This document shows, one piece after another, positions 1-12,044 of a stretch of 64,000 bases of DNA; position 1 is the stretch's first letter, and each line of letters opens with the position of its first letter. Made by a program: the position numbers and the translations under genes. Origin of the DNA: Kingdonia uniflora (taxonomy: Eukaryota; Streptophyta; Magnoliopsida; Ranunculales; Circaeasteraceae); NCBI GenBank assembly GCA_014058105.1, contig JACGCM010000882.1, positions 434,001-498,000 of the forward strand, read 5' to 3'. The notes beneath the pieces were generated by a model. The model was given only the letters and a program-made list of their open reading frames with translations, did not search any database and had not been told where the DNA came from.

Positions 1-1
1 T

Positions 2-177
2 GCAGCTATGGTAACTCTGACAGAATCTATGTGCTGGAAGTCAGTTGCTAAGACTGTGGACTCTTCTGGAATCGGACTTGTAATATATCAGAAACCTATC
101 ACAAACTCGTGCTATGAAGAACGTCAAGAAAACAACCCACCTTTGTGTGATAAAAAAGATTCCCAAAAAATTTCATG

Positions 178-219
<42 letters not shown>

Positions 220-3200
220 AGAGTATTTTTTTTCTTTGTTCTGGGAGGTAGGTCCGTACCTCTCGAAGGTTGTCTTCCCATTATTGACTCGGGTGAGCAA
301 AACTGGCCTGCTCTCTGGCCTGAAAGGCTGAGCAGTACACCACAAAGTTTAACAACAGAACCCAGTGCTGACGAAATTTTTTTTGAGGACACCAAGCACT
401 GGGTTGGACTTGTAACAGATGTTTATTTGGAGGGACTTTCTATCAACTGGTCGAGCATCCGTAATGTGATGGATATGAATGCTGGTTATGGAGGGTAAGA
501 CACTTAACTAAATGAAATTAACTAGATTGAGTTCCAGTTTCTGGTATTTTCTTTATCATTAATTGATGTGACGTAGATGTACAGATTCTCATCTTGTTCC
601 TCTTTTATAGTGATTCTCTCTATTCTACAGAAAAGAAGTTTGTGTTTAGTTGGATTTATTTGCACATCTGTATTAGACAAATATCTATTAGTGTAATAAT
701 TATTTCACACTTATAAATTTTACAAATATTTTTCACATTATGTCAGATTTGCTGCGGCACTTATTGATCAACCTTTGTGGGTAATGAATATTGTGCCAAT
801 CGACGGACCAGATACGCTACCTGTTATTTTTGAGAGAGGGTTGATCGGAGTTTATCACGACTGGTGTGAGTCGCTTAGTACATACCCTCGAACTTATGAT
901 CTCCTGCATGCTAGTTACCTTTTCAGTAATCTTACAACGAGGTACGTAATTACTATCTCTAGAGGTATTTTAAGCAACTAAAATGTTTCAAATATCATAG
1001 TTTTGGTGAATCCTACTTAGCCTGGTTGAGTAGTAGAGGCTAACACCACTTTATGTACTTAAGAGCAACTCCACCGTTCTTAATTTTATTAGTCATACTA
1101 AGTGAGTGAAAGACCTACTTGTCCCTGAAATAATGGTGCCCAATGAACTCTCCGTAATACTTAGTCATAAATGCTGACAGCTTTTGCAAGAAATAAATGT
1201 TATATATCAAAAATTTATTGCCTTGGTTCATGGAATGTGGGCTTCTATATATTTGAAGCTCGAAAGATAAAAACTAAATTTGGCTAGTCAAAAAGGTTGA
1301 GAAGTGGGAGTGCGTGTGTTAATGTAAGGTATATGCAGATTGAATGTGTGTCTCCTTGATTCTGGAGAGACTACACTTGCTGTTATTTATAGTGAGAAAG
1401 TGCAACCCATGATCTACCACTAACCCCCATCTAGACATGATTACATGAGTTACATATCTAGACATAATTACATGAGTTACATCTAGACATGATTACATGA
1501 GTTAATGATGGAGAAGTAGATGATGTCTTTACACCCTCCCTCAAACTCAGTGGGGGTCTTGCACTCTGAGTTTGGTTCGTAGGAAACGAAAACGTTCCGA
1601 CGTAAGCGCTTTGGTGAACACATCAGCAATTTGATCTTTTGTAGAGAGGAACCTCACATCCAAATCTTTACGTGTGACCTTTTCCCAAACAAAATGGAAA
1701 TCTATTTCAACGTGTTTTGTTCTTGCATGAAATACAGGATTCACCATCAAATATGTAGTGCCAATATTATCACACCAAAGAAGTGGTGCATGCGGGATGA
1801 AGACGCCAAGTTCTTTTAGTAATGAGTGAATCCAGACCACCTCAGAAGTAGCATTCGCTAAGGAACGATATTTTGATTCTGTGCTTGAACGAGACACTGT
1901 ATTTTGTTTCCGCGACTGCCAAGAAATGAGATTATCACCGAGATAAATTGCGTAACCACCGGTAGACCTTCGATCGTCTGGACAAACCAACCCAATCTGA
2001 ATTTGAATATGCATGAATACACTTGGATTTGGAGGAAGTAAAACGAAGGCCATGATTAATTGTACCTTTTAAGTAGCGTAGTATCCTTTTGACAGCAAGC
2101 CAATGAAGATTGGTAGGATTTTGCATAAATTGGCATGCCCGATTAACGAAGAATGAGATATCTGGACGTGCGAGTGTAACATATTGTAGAGCACCCACGA
2201 TTTGTCGATATAATGTAGCATCCGACAAAGGGTCACCATCAAAACGTGATAACTTGGCAGTAGGGGTAATTGGAGTGCTGATTGGCTTGCAATCGATCAT
2301 AGACGCCTTTTCTAAAATATGAGTTATATAACGACGTTGGGAGGGGAGAAACCCAGATGGTTGACGAATTACTTCAACTCCAAGAAAGAAATGGAGAGAA
2401 CCAAGATCGGATATAACAAATTCTGTACTGAGCCGTCGAAGAACCGTGGAGACGAAATCAGAATTGTTACCTGAACCAAAATGTCATCAACATATACGAG
2501 AATATAGCAAGTAATACCTCGACGATTGAATCTGAACAACGAACAATCCGTGCGTGAACCAGTAAGGCGTAGTTGCTGAAGAAACGAACTTAACATCTCA
2601 AACCAAGCGCGGGGTGCTTGTTTGAGTCCATACAAGGATTTATGGAGCTTGCAAACAAATTGGGGTTGAGATTGATCTGTGAACCCAGAGGGTTGAGTCA
2701 TAAATACTTCCTCTTCTAGTCTTCCATGGAAAAATGCATTTTGGATATCTAACTGATGAATTTTCCAACCATATGAGAGTGTTAATGAAAGAACAATGCG
2801 GACCGTGGTAGCTTTGACAACTGGGCTAAAAGTTTATGTGAAATCAATGCCTTCTAATTGATTAAACCCGCGAGCGACGAGCCTTGCTTTGTATTTGTCA
2901 ATTGAACCGTCGGATTTACGCTTCAATTTGTAGACCCGCTTACATGTAACAAGGTTCATATTGGGTTTGTGAGGCACAAGAGACCAAGTATTATTTTTAA
3001 AAAGAGCTGTAATTTCCTTGCACAGCTTCCCGCCATCGAGGATGTGCATTAGCTTCTTTAAACGAACCAGGTTCTTGGGGACAATTACTTGTGGATGCCG
3101 AAAATGCTTGCGCAAGTGGATAACGACTCGAAATCATTACTTTGGGCTTCCGAATACCATCTTTCAAATGTGTGACCATCGGATGCGAATTAGTGGAGGA

Positions 3201-6200
3201 GTTACTGACATTAGATCGACGTCGCACTTAAGTAATGTAATGCGGAGATGTATGGATTTGTAAAGTAGATGGGGGAGAAGAGAGGCCTAGAACTTCATGA
3301 TTGGTGGGAGATGAATGTAGAGGAGACATATTTGGAGAAGCATGATGGGTAGTTGAAGGTGGAGTTGTGGGTATAATATTTGGTGGTTGGGCTGGTACTT
3401 GTAAAAGAACTGGAGGTGATGTGCAATCAAGTAACATATCAGGTGGTTAGGTGGTTGTGCAGATGTAAAATGTTGTGTATGGACTAATATTGGGGGTGTA
3501 CGTGGAGCGGAGAGTAAAGGGCGAAAATGAAAATCATGTTCATCAAAAATAACATCACGAGAGATAATAAGCTTCTTTGTTTCTAAGTTGAGACATTGAT
3601 AACCCTTGTGAGAGGAACTATACCCTACAAAAATATGCTTCGCGGACTTATATGAAAATTTATGATTGTTGTACTGTCGAAGCAAAGGATAACACGTAGA
3701 GCCAAAAACTTTTAAGAAGTTATAATCTGGAGAAACATGAAATAGTGTTGGAGCGGAATTTTGTTATCAATTGCTTGTGAGGGTAGGCGATTAATTAAAT
3801 AAACTGCAGTTTGAAAAACATAGTTCCAGTATGAACGAGGCATATTAGTATGGGCCAAAAGGGTTAGTGCTGTGTCGACGATATGACGATGACACCGTTC
3901 CACCGAACCTTGTTGTTCATGTGTATGTGGACATGAAACACGATGATCACTTCCACACGAGGCCAAGTAAGATGATAGACTTCGGTATTCTCCTCCCCAA
4001 TCAGTTTGAAGGCGTTTAATACGGGTTCCAAGAAGATTTTCAATTAATGGTTTGAATTTAGTGAACACGGGAAGAACATCGGATTTAGCAACCAAAGAAA
4101 CCAACCAAATATATTTACTGAAATCATCAAGGAAAATGACATAATATCTGTGACCACCAGTACCACCATTAAACAAAAGTGGGGAAGGACCCCATACATC
4201 AAAGTAAAGTAAATCAAGGGGCGCATTGCTTGAAACATGAGAAGTAGTGAATGGCAATTTATGGGCCTTGCCCATTTGACAAGCTGGACATATCCCAGAT
4301 GACTCTAGACTCAAACTAGATAGTTGAAACTTGGAAATAACTCGATGAACGGTGCGCATAGCCGGATGACCAAGCCTATTGTACCAAAGAGAAGCAAAGC
4401 CTCGTTCATCGACAAACGCAATTTTCTTGGAAGTACTGAACGAAAGAAAAAAAACTAGTTGGAAAATGATAAAGTCCATCATCACATTGGCCTCGAAGTA
4501 GAATCGTCTATGTTGCTTGGTTCTTCACATAAAAAAATTCCGGATGAAATTCAACAAAAACGTTATTATCTCTCGTGAGTTTGGAAATTGATAAAAGATT
4601 GCGATGAATTGATGGAACATGCAAAATATTGGTTAAAGATAAAGGCTTTGTAAAAGTATTAATTTGAGAGGAGCCAATATGAGAGATTCTCAAACCTGAT
4701 CCATCACCGATAATCACACGATCTGATCCTTAATATTCATGAGGCAAGGCAAGGTTCTGAAGTTCGCTTGTTATATGGTGAGTAGCATCTGTATCCGGAA
4801 GCCGCGAATTTGGATTGGTATTCCTTGAAATATAATAAGAAGCGAACTGAGAATCATCTTCAGGTTGATAACTATGATTGAAGCGTTGATGACATTTTAA
4901 TGCCGAGTGTCCAGGAATTTTGCAAACTTGGCATACTGAGAGCATTTTTCCTTGTTGACGATTGTTGGTATTGCGAGAAGAATCCCAAGAATTGGAATAT
5001 CCCCGACCACCTCGAGAATAATTGCGCCCCCGACCACGACCACGAGTGTTGTTGGAGAATTGGTTGGAAGAGGTGTTATTAGTTGAGCTAAAATTTGTTG
5101 ATGCTGTAATCTCAGGAACAAGTGATTGATCGTCATTTAGCCGGATTTCATGACTTAAGAGCATGCCATGAAGATCTTTGAAAGAAATTGCGGTAGAGCG
5201 AGTGGTGATGGACGTGATGAACGCGGTGTATTCAGGGCCAAGACCTCTAAGAACATGAAGAATGAGGCCTTCTTCATCAACTACTTTTCCAATATAGGCA
5301 AGTTGATCAACAATACCTTTAATCTTGAGAAGGTATTCGGATATGGAAAAAGATTCTTTCCGTTGTTGTTGAAGTTGTTGCTTGAGTTGCATTACTCGAA
5401 TGCCAGATTGATTGCAATAGGTACGCTCGAGATTTGCCCATACCTCATAAGTAGAGGCGAGCCCAACAACATGGGAATGAACTAGCTCGGTTAGAGAAGA
5501 TAGGATCCAACTAAGAAGCAGTTGATCCTTGCGATACCAGCTGGTATATGCCGGATTTTGTGTACCGGGAACACCATCTTTGTCCGATAAAAATTGAGTT
5601 GGATACGAAGATGCATCGGCGACATGGTCGTAGAGATTGTATCCTTTCAGTAGTGGGATGAATTGTGACTTCCAAAGGAGATAGTTTGTCTCAGATAACT
5701 TAATTGGAAGGAAGGGATGCACATTTGGAGAAGAAAAATTTGAGAACTCGAGAGAGGACGAAGAAGAAGAGGCTTTGATTAGCCATAGTTGAACCTCTGA
5801 GCTCTGATACCATGTTAATGTAAGGTATATGCAGATTGAATGTGTCTCTCCTTGATTCTGGAAAGACTACACTTGCTGTTATTTATAGTGAGAAAGTACA
5901 ACCCATGAGTTAATGATGGAGTAGTGGATGATGTCTTTACAGCGTGTTTAGGCCTGTGCTAGATGGATTAGCTAAAAGAACTGAAGGTTGAATGCCTTCT
6001 TGGCTATGATAAGTAAATTGGAATGTTTTTATTATGCTTTCACTAGCCTAATTGGCTTAGAGAACCAAAATATAGATTGTCTAGATTACATTTTTTTTGT
6101 CCTCGTTAGACTAATTAGCGGAGGAATCGAAAAGGTGATTCTTGAAGTTGCTCTAAATCACATTCAGAATTTTTGCTTGAGTTCATGTTTAATAATCAGC

Positions 6201-6462
6201 CAAGTTGCTGTAGTGTCATTTATTAATCCCGATCCTGATATTTTTGTTTTGGTTATCCAGGTGTGACGTTATTGATGTCGTAATTGAGGCAGATCGGATT
6301 TTGAGACCAGGTGGGTCAGTTCTGATTCAGGATACCCTGGAAACAATAAATAAGCTAGCTCCAATATTCAGATCACTGCACTGGGAGACTGCCATCTATG
6401 AGGAGCAGTTTCTTGTTGGTAAAAAAGGTTTTTGGCGTCCTATCAGCGTAAAAAATGTATAA
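2..6462 (+). CDS. PMT-type methyltransferase (DUF248 family), 3' part
   Basis: Probable S-adenosylmethionine-dependent methyltransferase of the plant PMT/QUASIMODO2 family, Golgi enzymes linked to pectin methylation. The gene enters the window already in frame. I place exons at 2-177, 252-494, 747-941 and 6261-6462: GT..AG introns, open frame across every junction, 271 codons plus stop. Family landmarks in order: [14 protein letters not shown].SNxCY-like [11 protein letters not shown], Nx[21 protein letters not shown], the SAM-site strand [53 protein letters not shown], then DRILRPGGS and a FWRP C-terminus. The splice at 177/252 gives SW-SVPLEGC, where the family has a tryptophan followed by VPL. 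The 5319-nt last intron (942-6260) holds a complete antisense copia element. The [15 protein letters not shown] tail recalls the PMT28 subgroup, but I am unsure of the subgroup. All visible exons are intact, so the gene is probably functional. Confidence 0.9.
178..251 (+). repeat. (CT)19 microsatellite forming most of a 74-nt intron
   Basis: An uninterrupted (CT)19 run at 181-218 follows the donor GTACTCTC. The acceptor is GGGAGGTAG at 251. Reading through gives a Ser-Leu repeat absent from the family; splicing restores the conserved VPLEGC motif, so the tract is best read as an intronic pyrimidine run. Confidence 0.8.
942..1316 (+). other. PMT last intron, part upstream of the copia insertion
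   Basis: Intron sequence between the donor at 942 (AG|GTACGTAA) and the copia element. I see no coding potential. The last five bases, GCGTG at 1312-1316, are the left target-site duplication. Confidence 0.7.
1317..1533 (-). repeat. copia 3' LTR (217 bp)
   Basis: Matches the other LTR over its outer portions but is 88 bp longer. The extra length is a local tandem duplication of an ACATGATTACATGAGTT-like unit, repeated about three times at 1431-1505. The duplication arose after insertion or is missing from the other LTR. Confidence 0.9.
1547..2300 (-). pseudogene. copia RT thumb and RNase H
   Basis: Two overlapping frames (2300-1935, then 2053-1547) joined by a frameshift. The first has [20 protein letters not shown] and [15 protein letters not shown]. 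The second has [32 protein letters not shown] and the C-terminal tail up to [15 protein letters not shown]. All are copia RNase H landmarks. It ends 14 nt from the 3' LTR. Confidence 0.87.
2369..3115 (-). pseudogene. copia reverse transcriptase
   Basis: RVT_2-type polymerase in two pieces. 2834-3115 carries the entry motif [10 protein letters not shown] and [24 protein letters not shown]. 2369-2701 carries [24 protein letters not shown] and the polymerase box YVDDIL. The two pieces are separated by about 130 nt with stops on every path, so the gene is dead. Confidence 0.87.
3287..4717 (-). pseudogene. copia protease remainder, GAG-pre-integrase and integrase
   Basis: Three open pieces in copia order. 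4508-4717 is the protease C-terminal part ([20 protein letters not shown]). 3712-4485 is the integrase: an HHCC zinc-binding start (LWYNRLGHP ... [11 protein letters not shown]), then the catalytic core with D in [10 protein letters not shown] in LQTDWGGEY and E in [10 protein letters not shown]. 3287-3685 is the joining region ([20 protein letters not shown]). The DDE residues are individually present, but stops and frame changes separate the pieces. Confidence 0.85.
4730..5722 (-). pseudogene. copia gag (nucleocapsid) region
   Basis: Open stretch of 330 codons. It starts with the gag N-terminal motif [13 protein letters not shown] and continues through the helical UBN2-type gag domain ([26 protein letters not shown]). 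An Arg/Gly-rich stretch follows ([13 protein letters not shown]), then a CCHC zinc knuckle, [14 protein letters not shown], which binds RNA. The natural ATG (ATGGCTAATCAA, just inside the LTR) is one base out of frame with this stretch, so the start is frameshifted. The end of the stretch reads DTDATHH where copia protease has D-S/T-GA. The active-site glycine is therefore replaced, and protease activity is doubtful. Confidence 0.85.
5801..5812 (-). other. copia primer-binding site
   Basis: On the minus strand it reads TGGTATCAGAGC, complementary to the 3' end of plant initiator tRNA-Met and typical of plant copia elements. It abuts the LTR with no spacer. Confidence 0.9.
5813..5941 (-). repeat. 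copia 5' LTR (129 bp)
   Basis: Short LTR with TG..CA ends; the shared parts differ from the other LTR at only a few positions. Because the element runs on the minus strand, this high-coordinate copy is the 5' LTR. Confidence 0.9.
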
Positions 6463-7568
6463 AGGTGTGCATATTTCTCCCATACAATTTTACACGTAGG
6501 CTTCTTTTTTTAAAATCAAACCTCTGTATAACCACTACTTCAAGCCTATTTTTGCTATTATAGACTTCAAGTCTTGTTCTATTATTTAGATTTTTTGTAT
6601 AACTAGGAAAGCTCATGAGTACCTTATCTTGTTGTGAGTTAAACTGTCACCAAGCCAAAGGTGGGTGCGCCCTAAGGTGCCTCATATACAGGATCCTCTT
6701 AATTGGCAGAAACCCCCCTTTAGCAGCAGACAAACCAACTACTGTATATAACCTAAGAGTACCCTACCAAAAAGAGAACCTGCCTGCTTGCTAACAAGAA
6801 AGAATAACATACTAGGCCGCGGTTAGTATGTGTGCAAATCATAAAGAGGACTCAAAAGCACACCAGGGACACTCAAATGGCACAAATCCTACTTGAATCT
6901 TGAAAATTAAGGAAATTGATCTACTGCAGTGACCAGTTTTACGACCTCATCGACATTTAATTTGAACATTTGCACATGGAGATGCAACTTCTAAAAAAAG
7001 TCTCATTTACATCTTTATTTTCTTTCTCTTTTGTTAAACCAAATGTTGAAACTCAATAGGAGCTTGAAAGGTTAAGATTCTTAAGAAGGTTCACAACTGA
7101 GGCGTGATAACGGATAATATCCAATGCCACTAAGAGGTTGCCTCGAATGAAATCCACCATTTTTTTCAAAATTTAACAATCCGTGAAAACAATAGCTCTC
7201 TCGAACTCTTAAGTGCTCCCGACATTCAAACCCATTCCATAATGACAGTGACTCGACAATCAAACCCATTCCACAATAACAAAGACTCAATAGTCCAAGC
7301 GACATAACTGGGATGGCTAGGACCTGTGTATTTTAACCTAGCATCATCAATATTGATAATGTCACAATGAGCCATCCCTCACCCACTGTATGGTGGCGGG
7401 TAGTGGCATCTTATATTAATGAGATAGCTTGTCTTTAGACATGAGACAAACTGGGCTTCTTCTTTTGTTTTCTACTATTCCATATCGGCCATATCGCATC
7501 TTATAGATTATGGTATAATTTGCTGAAGCAGAGTTATTTGCAATCAAATTTTGGTACGTTTTGAAAAG
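6463..7568. other. PMT 3' flank, no gene seen
   Basis: Contains the 3' UTR and intergenic DNA after the PMT stop. Short open stretches here (for example 7081-7305 minus) show no recognisable motif. Confidence 0.6.
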
Positions 7569-7899
7569 ATTTTGTGTTTTGTTAGTGGAAAACGACGAAA
7601 TTGGCAAACAAATTTTTATGAAATCTGGTTTTTCATGGTTTTTATCAAAATCGTAGAAAACCTATATTTTATGAACTAAATTCCACGGTTTGGCTGGGCA
7701 TGGAAAATGACAAAAATCTACGAAAAATAAAAAAACTCTAATTTGAAAGAGTAATTTAGGTTTTTTATTTTTGTTCTATTTTTAAAAATTATAGAAAACT
7801 CATTTTCCACCAATTACTTTTTATCTCGAACCAAACGGTAGAAAACAAATTTCTATGAAATCTGATTCGTCATTTTTGTTGTTTTCCACGGACCAAACA
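7569..7899. mobile_element. MITE-like element with imperfect TIRs
   Basis: The left end (TTGTGTTTTGTTAGTGGAAA..) is the near-complement of the right end (..TTTCCACGGACCAAACACAA); about 30 bp pair with a few mismatches. The interior is AT-rich and non-coding, with repeated GTAGAAAAC/TTTTCCAC phrases. No clear target duplication fits both ends, so the superfamily is unassigned. Confidence 0.45.
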
Positions 7900-8717
7900 C
7901 AACCAATGTAAGATCTGTAGCACCCCCGCTCCACTTATGATATTATTCATCTCTTAACCATCTCTTTTTTGTTTGTTTCATAAAAGACCCGGTAGCAAAA
8001 GTGAAAGAATATCCTACAAACGAATTTAACTCCATACAGAATTCTTACCAATGTGGGGCCGTTACAAGATCACTTGCATCATTTCATTCATTTGAAGGTT
8101 CTCATACCTTCTAGCTATAATTCGCCACGTAACACAAAATAGTTGGAAAGGGTACTAGAAGTCCCTCAATTGCTCCATGATTTCTCATAGAAAACCATCA
8201 CATTGTCAAGGATTATGACACTAAGATAACATTATCCATCGATTTTACTTTTCTGATTGTATGCAATTACCACTCACGAGTCTCCATTTTTATTTTATTT
8301 TTTTGTGATTAAGGCACCCAACATTTGGACTCACAATTCTCTCCCAAAAGATATGTAATACTCCCTCAGTCCCTTGTGTACCTAGGTACTGTTCTTAACT
8401 TACCGGTTTCACCAAGCAATGGGGGCGAATGTAGTGGATATGTTTCCCCCAAAGTCTCATCACTGTACATTCTCATGAAAGAAAGAGTGTGGAGCAAGGT
8501 AGCAGTTTGGGAAAATTTATGATTAGAAACCTTGTTTTGGTTTAGCTTCTGTAATGTAGGGCCGACAATTTGACATTCCCGCCCCGCCTCTAATGGGGCA
8601 GGTTTGGTATGACTATAGCGGGTCTGGAGGCTAAAATGATTGAGGCCCCGTCACCCGACCCATTTAATACAAGTTATTACCTATATAACCTTAAACCTAA
8701 TTCTATTAAAGAACAAG
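7900..8717. other. Intergenic DNA with repeat fragments
   Basis: No gene seen. TACTCCCTCAGTCCC near 8350 resembles one end of a Stowaway-type MITE, but I find no partner end. The GC-rich phrases at 8575-8665 (CCCGCCCCGCC, CCCGACCCATTTAATA) resemble phrases at 11400-11510 on the far side of the LINE, suggesting that the LINE landed in an older repeat. Confidence 0.4.
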
Positions 8718-11220
8718 TTTTTTTTTTTTTTTTGAGCAAAACGCGAATATATTAGGCCCTAGTGGCAATAGGAAAGGTTACAATGTTAATGAGTTTGAAG
8801 GCCTCACTAGCCATATTACAAAGAATAGGAGGTTGACAGGACCCCCTCGAGGCTAAAGCATGCGTCTCACAATTAAACGATCTATTAACAAAAGAGAGCT
8901 GAAAGTCTTGGAATGTGGAAGTCAAAAAAAACAAATCTGGAGCAAAGGTGAGAGCTCCCCAGGACATATCCGTCGTCTTCTGAGAAAATGCTTTGATCAA
9001 TCTTTGGTAGTTCGACAAAAGGAGAACTCTAACACCCTTGTCTTTTGCAGCTTGTATTTCTCTAATCATTGCTAGAGCCTCCGCTTTTTTTGGGTCAGCT
9101 GCTCGTCCTTTGTCATAACCTGTAAGGAAAAAAGTAGAATCATAAGCTTTAATCACAAAACCTCTACCACAGTTAGAATTGGACAAGCATCAATAGGCAT
9201 TCACAAAAATTTAGTGTTATCCATCTAAAAACATAAGGGTAGGGGTGATAATGGTTCTAATAGGCGGAGTCGATAGGGGTTGGGGAGAAACATATATGTT
9301 TTTGCAATTTTTAAAATCTCAATAGGGGAGTGTTCTTTTGATTACAAATAATATCATTCCTATTAGTCCAAGTAGCATACATAATAGCACTCTTATTAGC
9401 AAGAAGAAAAATAACTTTTCGAAAAGAATCTGAATAGGCCCAAACCTCATTACATATAGAGAGATCGGAAGCATACTAAATATCTTTGATATTATTACAG
9501 TAGAAGAGCGCATGCATGGTAGTTTCTTTTTCCTCCCCGTATCTGCAACAGATAACATTCAAGATCTCCGTGAGTTTGATTCATTTTAGCAGGGAGACAT
9601 TCCTGCATAGCTCTCCACATAAAAAACTGGATCCTAAAAGGAGTGTTGATCTTCCAAATAGAAGTTCAAGTTTTATGCAAGTTATAAGGGGTACTCTTGT
9701 GAATGTTCTTTGGAAACTATTTCCCCCCAATAATTTGTAGACAGATTTTACCATGAGCGCGTCATTGTTCTCTTCTCTCCATCTTAAGACATCATCAGCC
9801 GGAGACTTGCTAAGGGTAATAGACTTGATGTGCTTGGCAATGTCTTTAGGTAAAATAGAGCTCACCAAATCCACTTTCCAGGTTCTAGTAAGGGGATAAA
9901 TCAGGTTGGCTACTTTACAAATATCGCTATTATTAGATACCAGTCCTGTAAGTCTGCCAAAAGGGATATTGGGGATCCACAGTTCGAGCTACATATCGAC
10001 TTGTTTGCCATCATTGATATGTCAGTAGAGGTGCGGCCAAATTCTATCTCTTGCCCTTATAATACATTTCCAGATTCAGGAATCCAAACTTTTGATGCCA
10101 ATTGTCATAACTGATTCTCTACGAGCATACTTTTTACACAAGCTCTTAGCCCAGAGTTTATCAAGTTCCTTGATAATGCGCCAAAACAATTTGGCAAGAA
10201 GGCCATGGTTGTGGAAGAGGGCTTGTCTGGTGCCCAAACCCCCATTTTTGGAATGTCTGCAAGTTCTTTTCCAACTAATAAGATGAGCTTTGTCCCTCCT
10301 ATCATCATTGGAGCCCCAGAGGAATCTGGTGTTTAAGGAGTCTAACTTGTTGCAGATGTTGATAGGAAACGAGAAAACAGACATGAGGTAAGAGGGAATT
10401 ATCGAATTAACAGCTTTGATGAGTGTAAATCGACCTGCTTGGGAAATACTTTTGGCTCCCCAGCCTTTAATACGATTGGAAACTCTGAAAACAATTTCTT
10501 GAAAGTCTAAACTCTTAGAGCGACTGAAGAAAAGAGGAAGACCAAGGTATTTCTCTCCAACCGAATCTTTTTTGATAAAACTCTTGTAGTGCTTGTGGTG
10601 ACAATTTTTGCTGAAGAGAATACAAGATTTATCGAGGTTGATTTCTTGCCCAGAGACATTCTTGAGAGTATCGATGTGACCTTAAGTACATGAGCTTCCT
10701 TCAAAGTAACTCTGCAAAAGATAAAACTATAATCAGGAAATAGCAGGTGAGATATAGGGGGGACACCTCTAGATATCTTGACACCGTGGAGGTTGCCTTT
10801 GATCTCTTCGTTAAGTAAGATGCGAGACAAAATCTCGGAGTAGATGATGAAAAGGAAGGGGGGCAATGGATCTCCTTGCCGAATACCTCTCTCCGGCTTG
10901 AGAAATTCGAAAGGCGGGCCATTAAGATTAAAAGATAGATCAGCAGTAGTAAAAACGCATTGGTGAACCCAATCTCACTATTTGTCGCAAAATCCCATTT
11001 CCTTCATTGAATCAAAGATGACGTTCTATTATACCCTGTCAAAAGCTTTCCTGAGATCGAGTTTGATGGCCATGCAACCAAAAACCTTTTTTTCTTCTTA
11101 AGAACATTAAGAATTTCTCGAGTTATAATAATGTTGTCAAAAATCTGCATGTCAAGGATGAATGTATTCTAGGCCGGGAAATAAGATTGTTCAGAAGGGG
11201 TTTAAGCCGGGTAGCCAAGT
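8718..11220 (-). mobile_element. 5'-truncated LINE (L1-type)
   Basis: The T16 run at 8718-8733 is the 3' poly(A) tail read on the opposite strand. Upstream on the minus strand follow RNase H, a zinc-binding RT-associated region and the RT palm. The 5' side stops inside RT near 11220, with no endonuclease or ORF1, a typical truncated copy. I could not define a target duplication. Confidence 0.82.
8752..11218 (-). pseudogene. LINE RT - zinc finger - RNase H remnant
   Basis: Broken in several frames. RT pieces at 10507-10866 contain PPFLFIIYSEILSRIL and GVKISRGVPPISHLLFPDY; the polymerase box (normally F-A-DD) reads FPDY and is dead. 10076-10384 gives the post-RT region (FLWGSNDDRRDKAHLISW, GGLGTRQ). 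9319-9874 holds DDVLRWREENNDALMVKSVYKLL and the zinc-binding segment ending MHALFYCNN. 8752-9186 is a plant LINE RNase H domain (KKAEALAMIREIQAAKDKG, FNCETHALA). All parts lie in LINE order on the minus strand. Confidence 0.82.
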
Positions 11221-11892
11221 TTTACTTCCTCCTATTCCTTACTCTCTCCTATCTCTCTATACTTTTAAACCTAAATAAGAATTATCTCAAATCATCTCAA
11301 GTAATCGACGTTTATCATCTCAAATAAATGATTTTCAAACCCAAATCGGTGGGGTTTTCATCTTATATTTGTTTCAGAGCTTCAAATTTCTATCTTAAAG
11401 CATCCCCGCTTAAGTTAACGGGTGTTATGCGGGTGTTTGGGTAAGGAAATTTGGCAGGGTACGGGGTATTACTTCACCCGCCCCAAACACAACCCATTGC
11501 CAGCCTTTCAGCTGTGAGAAATCTGAGATACAGATATTATGTCGGAGACTGCACTACTTTATAGTCAAATTTGGACCCCATTTTCCTTCTACAATTGGAT
11601 TCTCGTCATTACCCCTTTTATAAATACACTGCCACTATCGACTGTACAAACCCTGCCTTGGATCGGCATTCTTTCTAGATTTCATACACTACTACAGTAC
11701 TGTTACTGTATAATCTGCATTGTAGATTGACCTATCTCATTGCTTCTTGCAGTTCTTCCTTTATATCTCCCATGTTCTTTTGTTTTGTTGTGGTAGATAA
11801 ACTTCACTTCTAGTTGCTGATAGATTTACATCACTGTGAAAATCTTTGCTACAAAGGTTTTACTGCTGCTTAAACACCACATCAAAGATAGA
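11221..11892. other. Intergenic DNA, no gene seen
   Basis: AT-rich flank of the LINE with a GC-rich repeat phrase near 11400-11510. The open stretch 11539-11730 has no motif. Confidence 0.5.
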
Positions 11893-12044
11893 GTAGAACC
11901 TCTGTATATTTATCCCCATAAGTTAATAACCTCTCCGTACTAATAGAAAAGCCTCGGTTCCAACTATACTCTAAATGATAAGTTAATTACTGATATTAAT
12001 ACCGTAAGGTTGGTCACCATAGTATTACTGTATAAAGGTTTTAC
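11893..12044. mobile_element. pogo/Tc1-type MITE (about 150 bp)
   Basis: Starts GTAGAACCTCTGTATA and ends TGTATAAAGGTTTTAC, giving paired ends of about 16 bp with TA at the borders. The interior (CCCCATAAGTTAATAACCTC, GGTTGGTCACCATAGTATTACTG) resembles a widespread plant repeat that begins TAGAACCTCTATAAATTAATA. Confidence 0.5.

Larger units (their letters stand above)
1317..5941 (-). mobile_element. Ty1/copia LTR retrotransposon inserted in the PMT intron
   Basis: Both LTRs begin TGTTAATG and end CTTTACA. The element is flanked by the direct 5-bp repeat GCGTG (1312-1316 and 5942-5946), so it is a complete insertion. It is transcribed on the minus strand, antisense to PMT. The initiator-Met-type primer site TGGTATCAGAGC abuts the 5' LTR (5801-5812) and a purine tract (GAGGGAGGG on the minus strand, complement of 1534-1542) abuts the 3' LTR. 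Domain order is gag, protease, integrase, RT, RNase H, diagnostic of copia. The polyprotein is broken by several stops and frameshifts, so the copy is not autonomous. Confidence 0.93.

Noticed and set aside
175..250. Open frame running through the CT microsatellite as a Ser-Leu protein
   Set aside because: Splicing at 177/252 restores the conserved PMT sequence; the open frame is a by-product of the repeat.
8340..8360. Stowaway MITE end (TACTCCCTCAGTCCC)
   Set aside because: No partner end was found within a reasonable distance; possibly a fragment.
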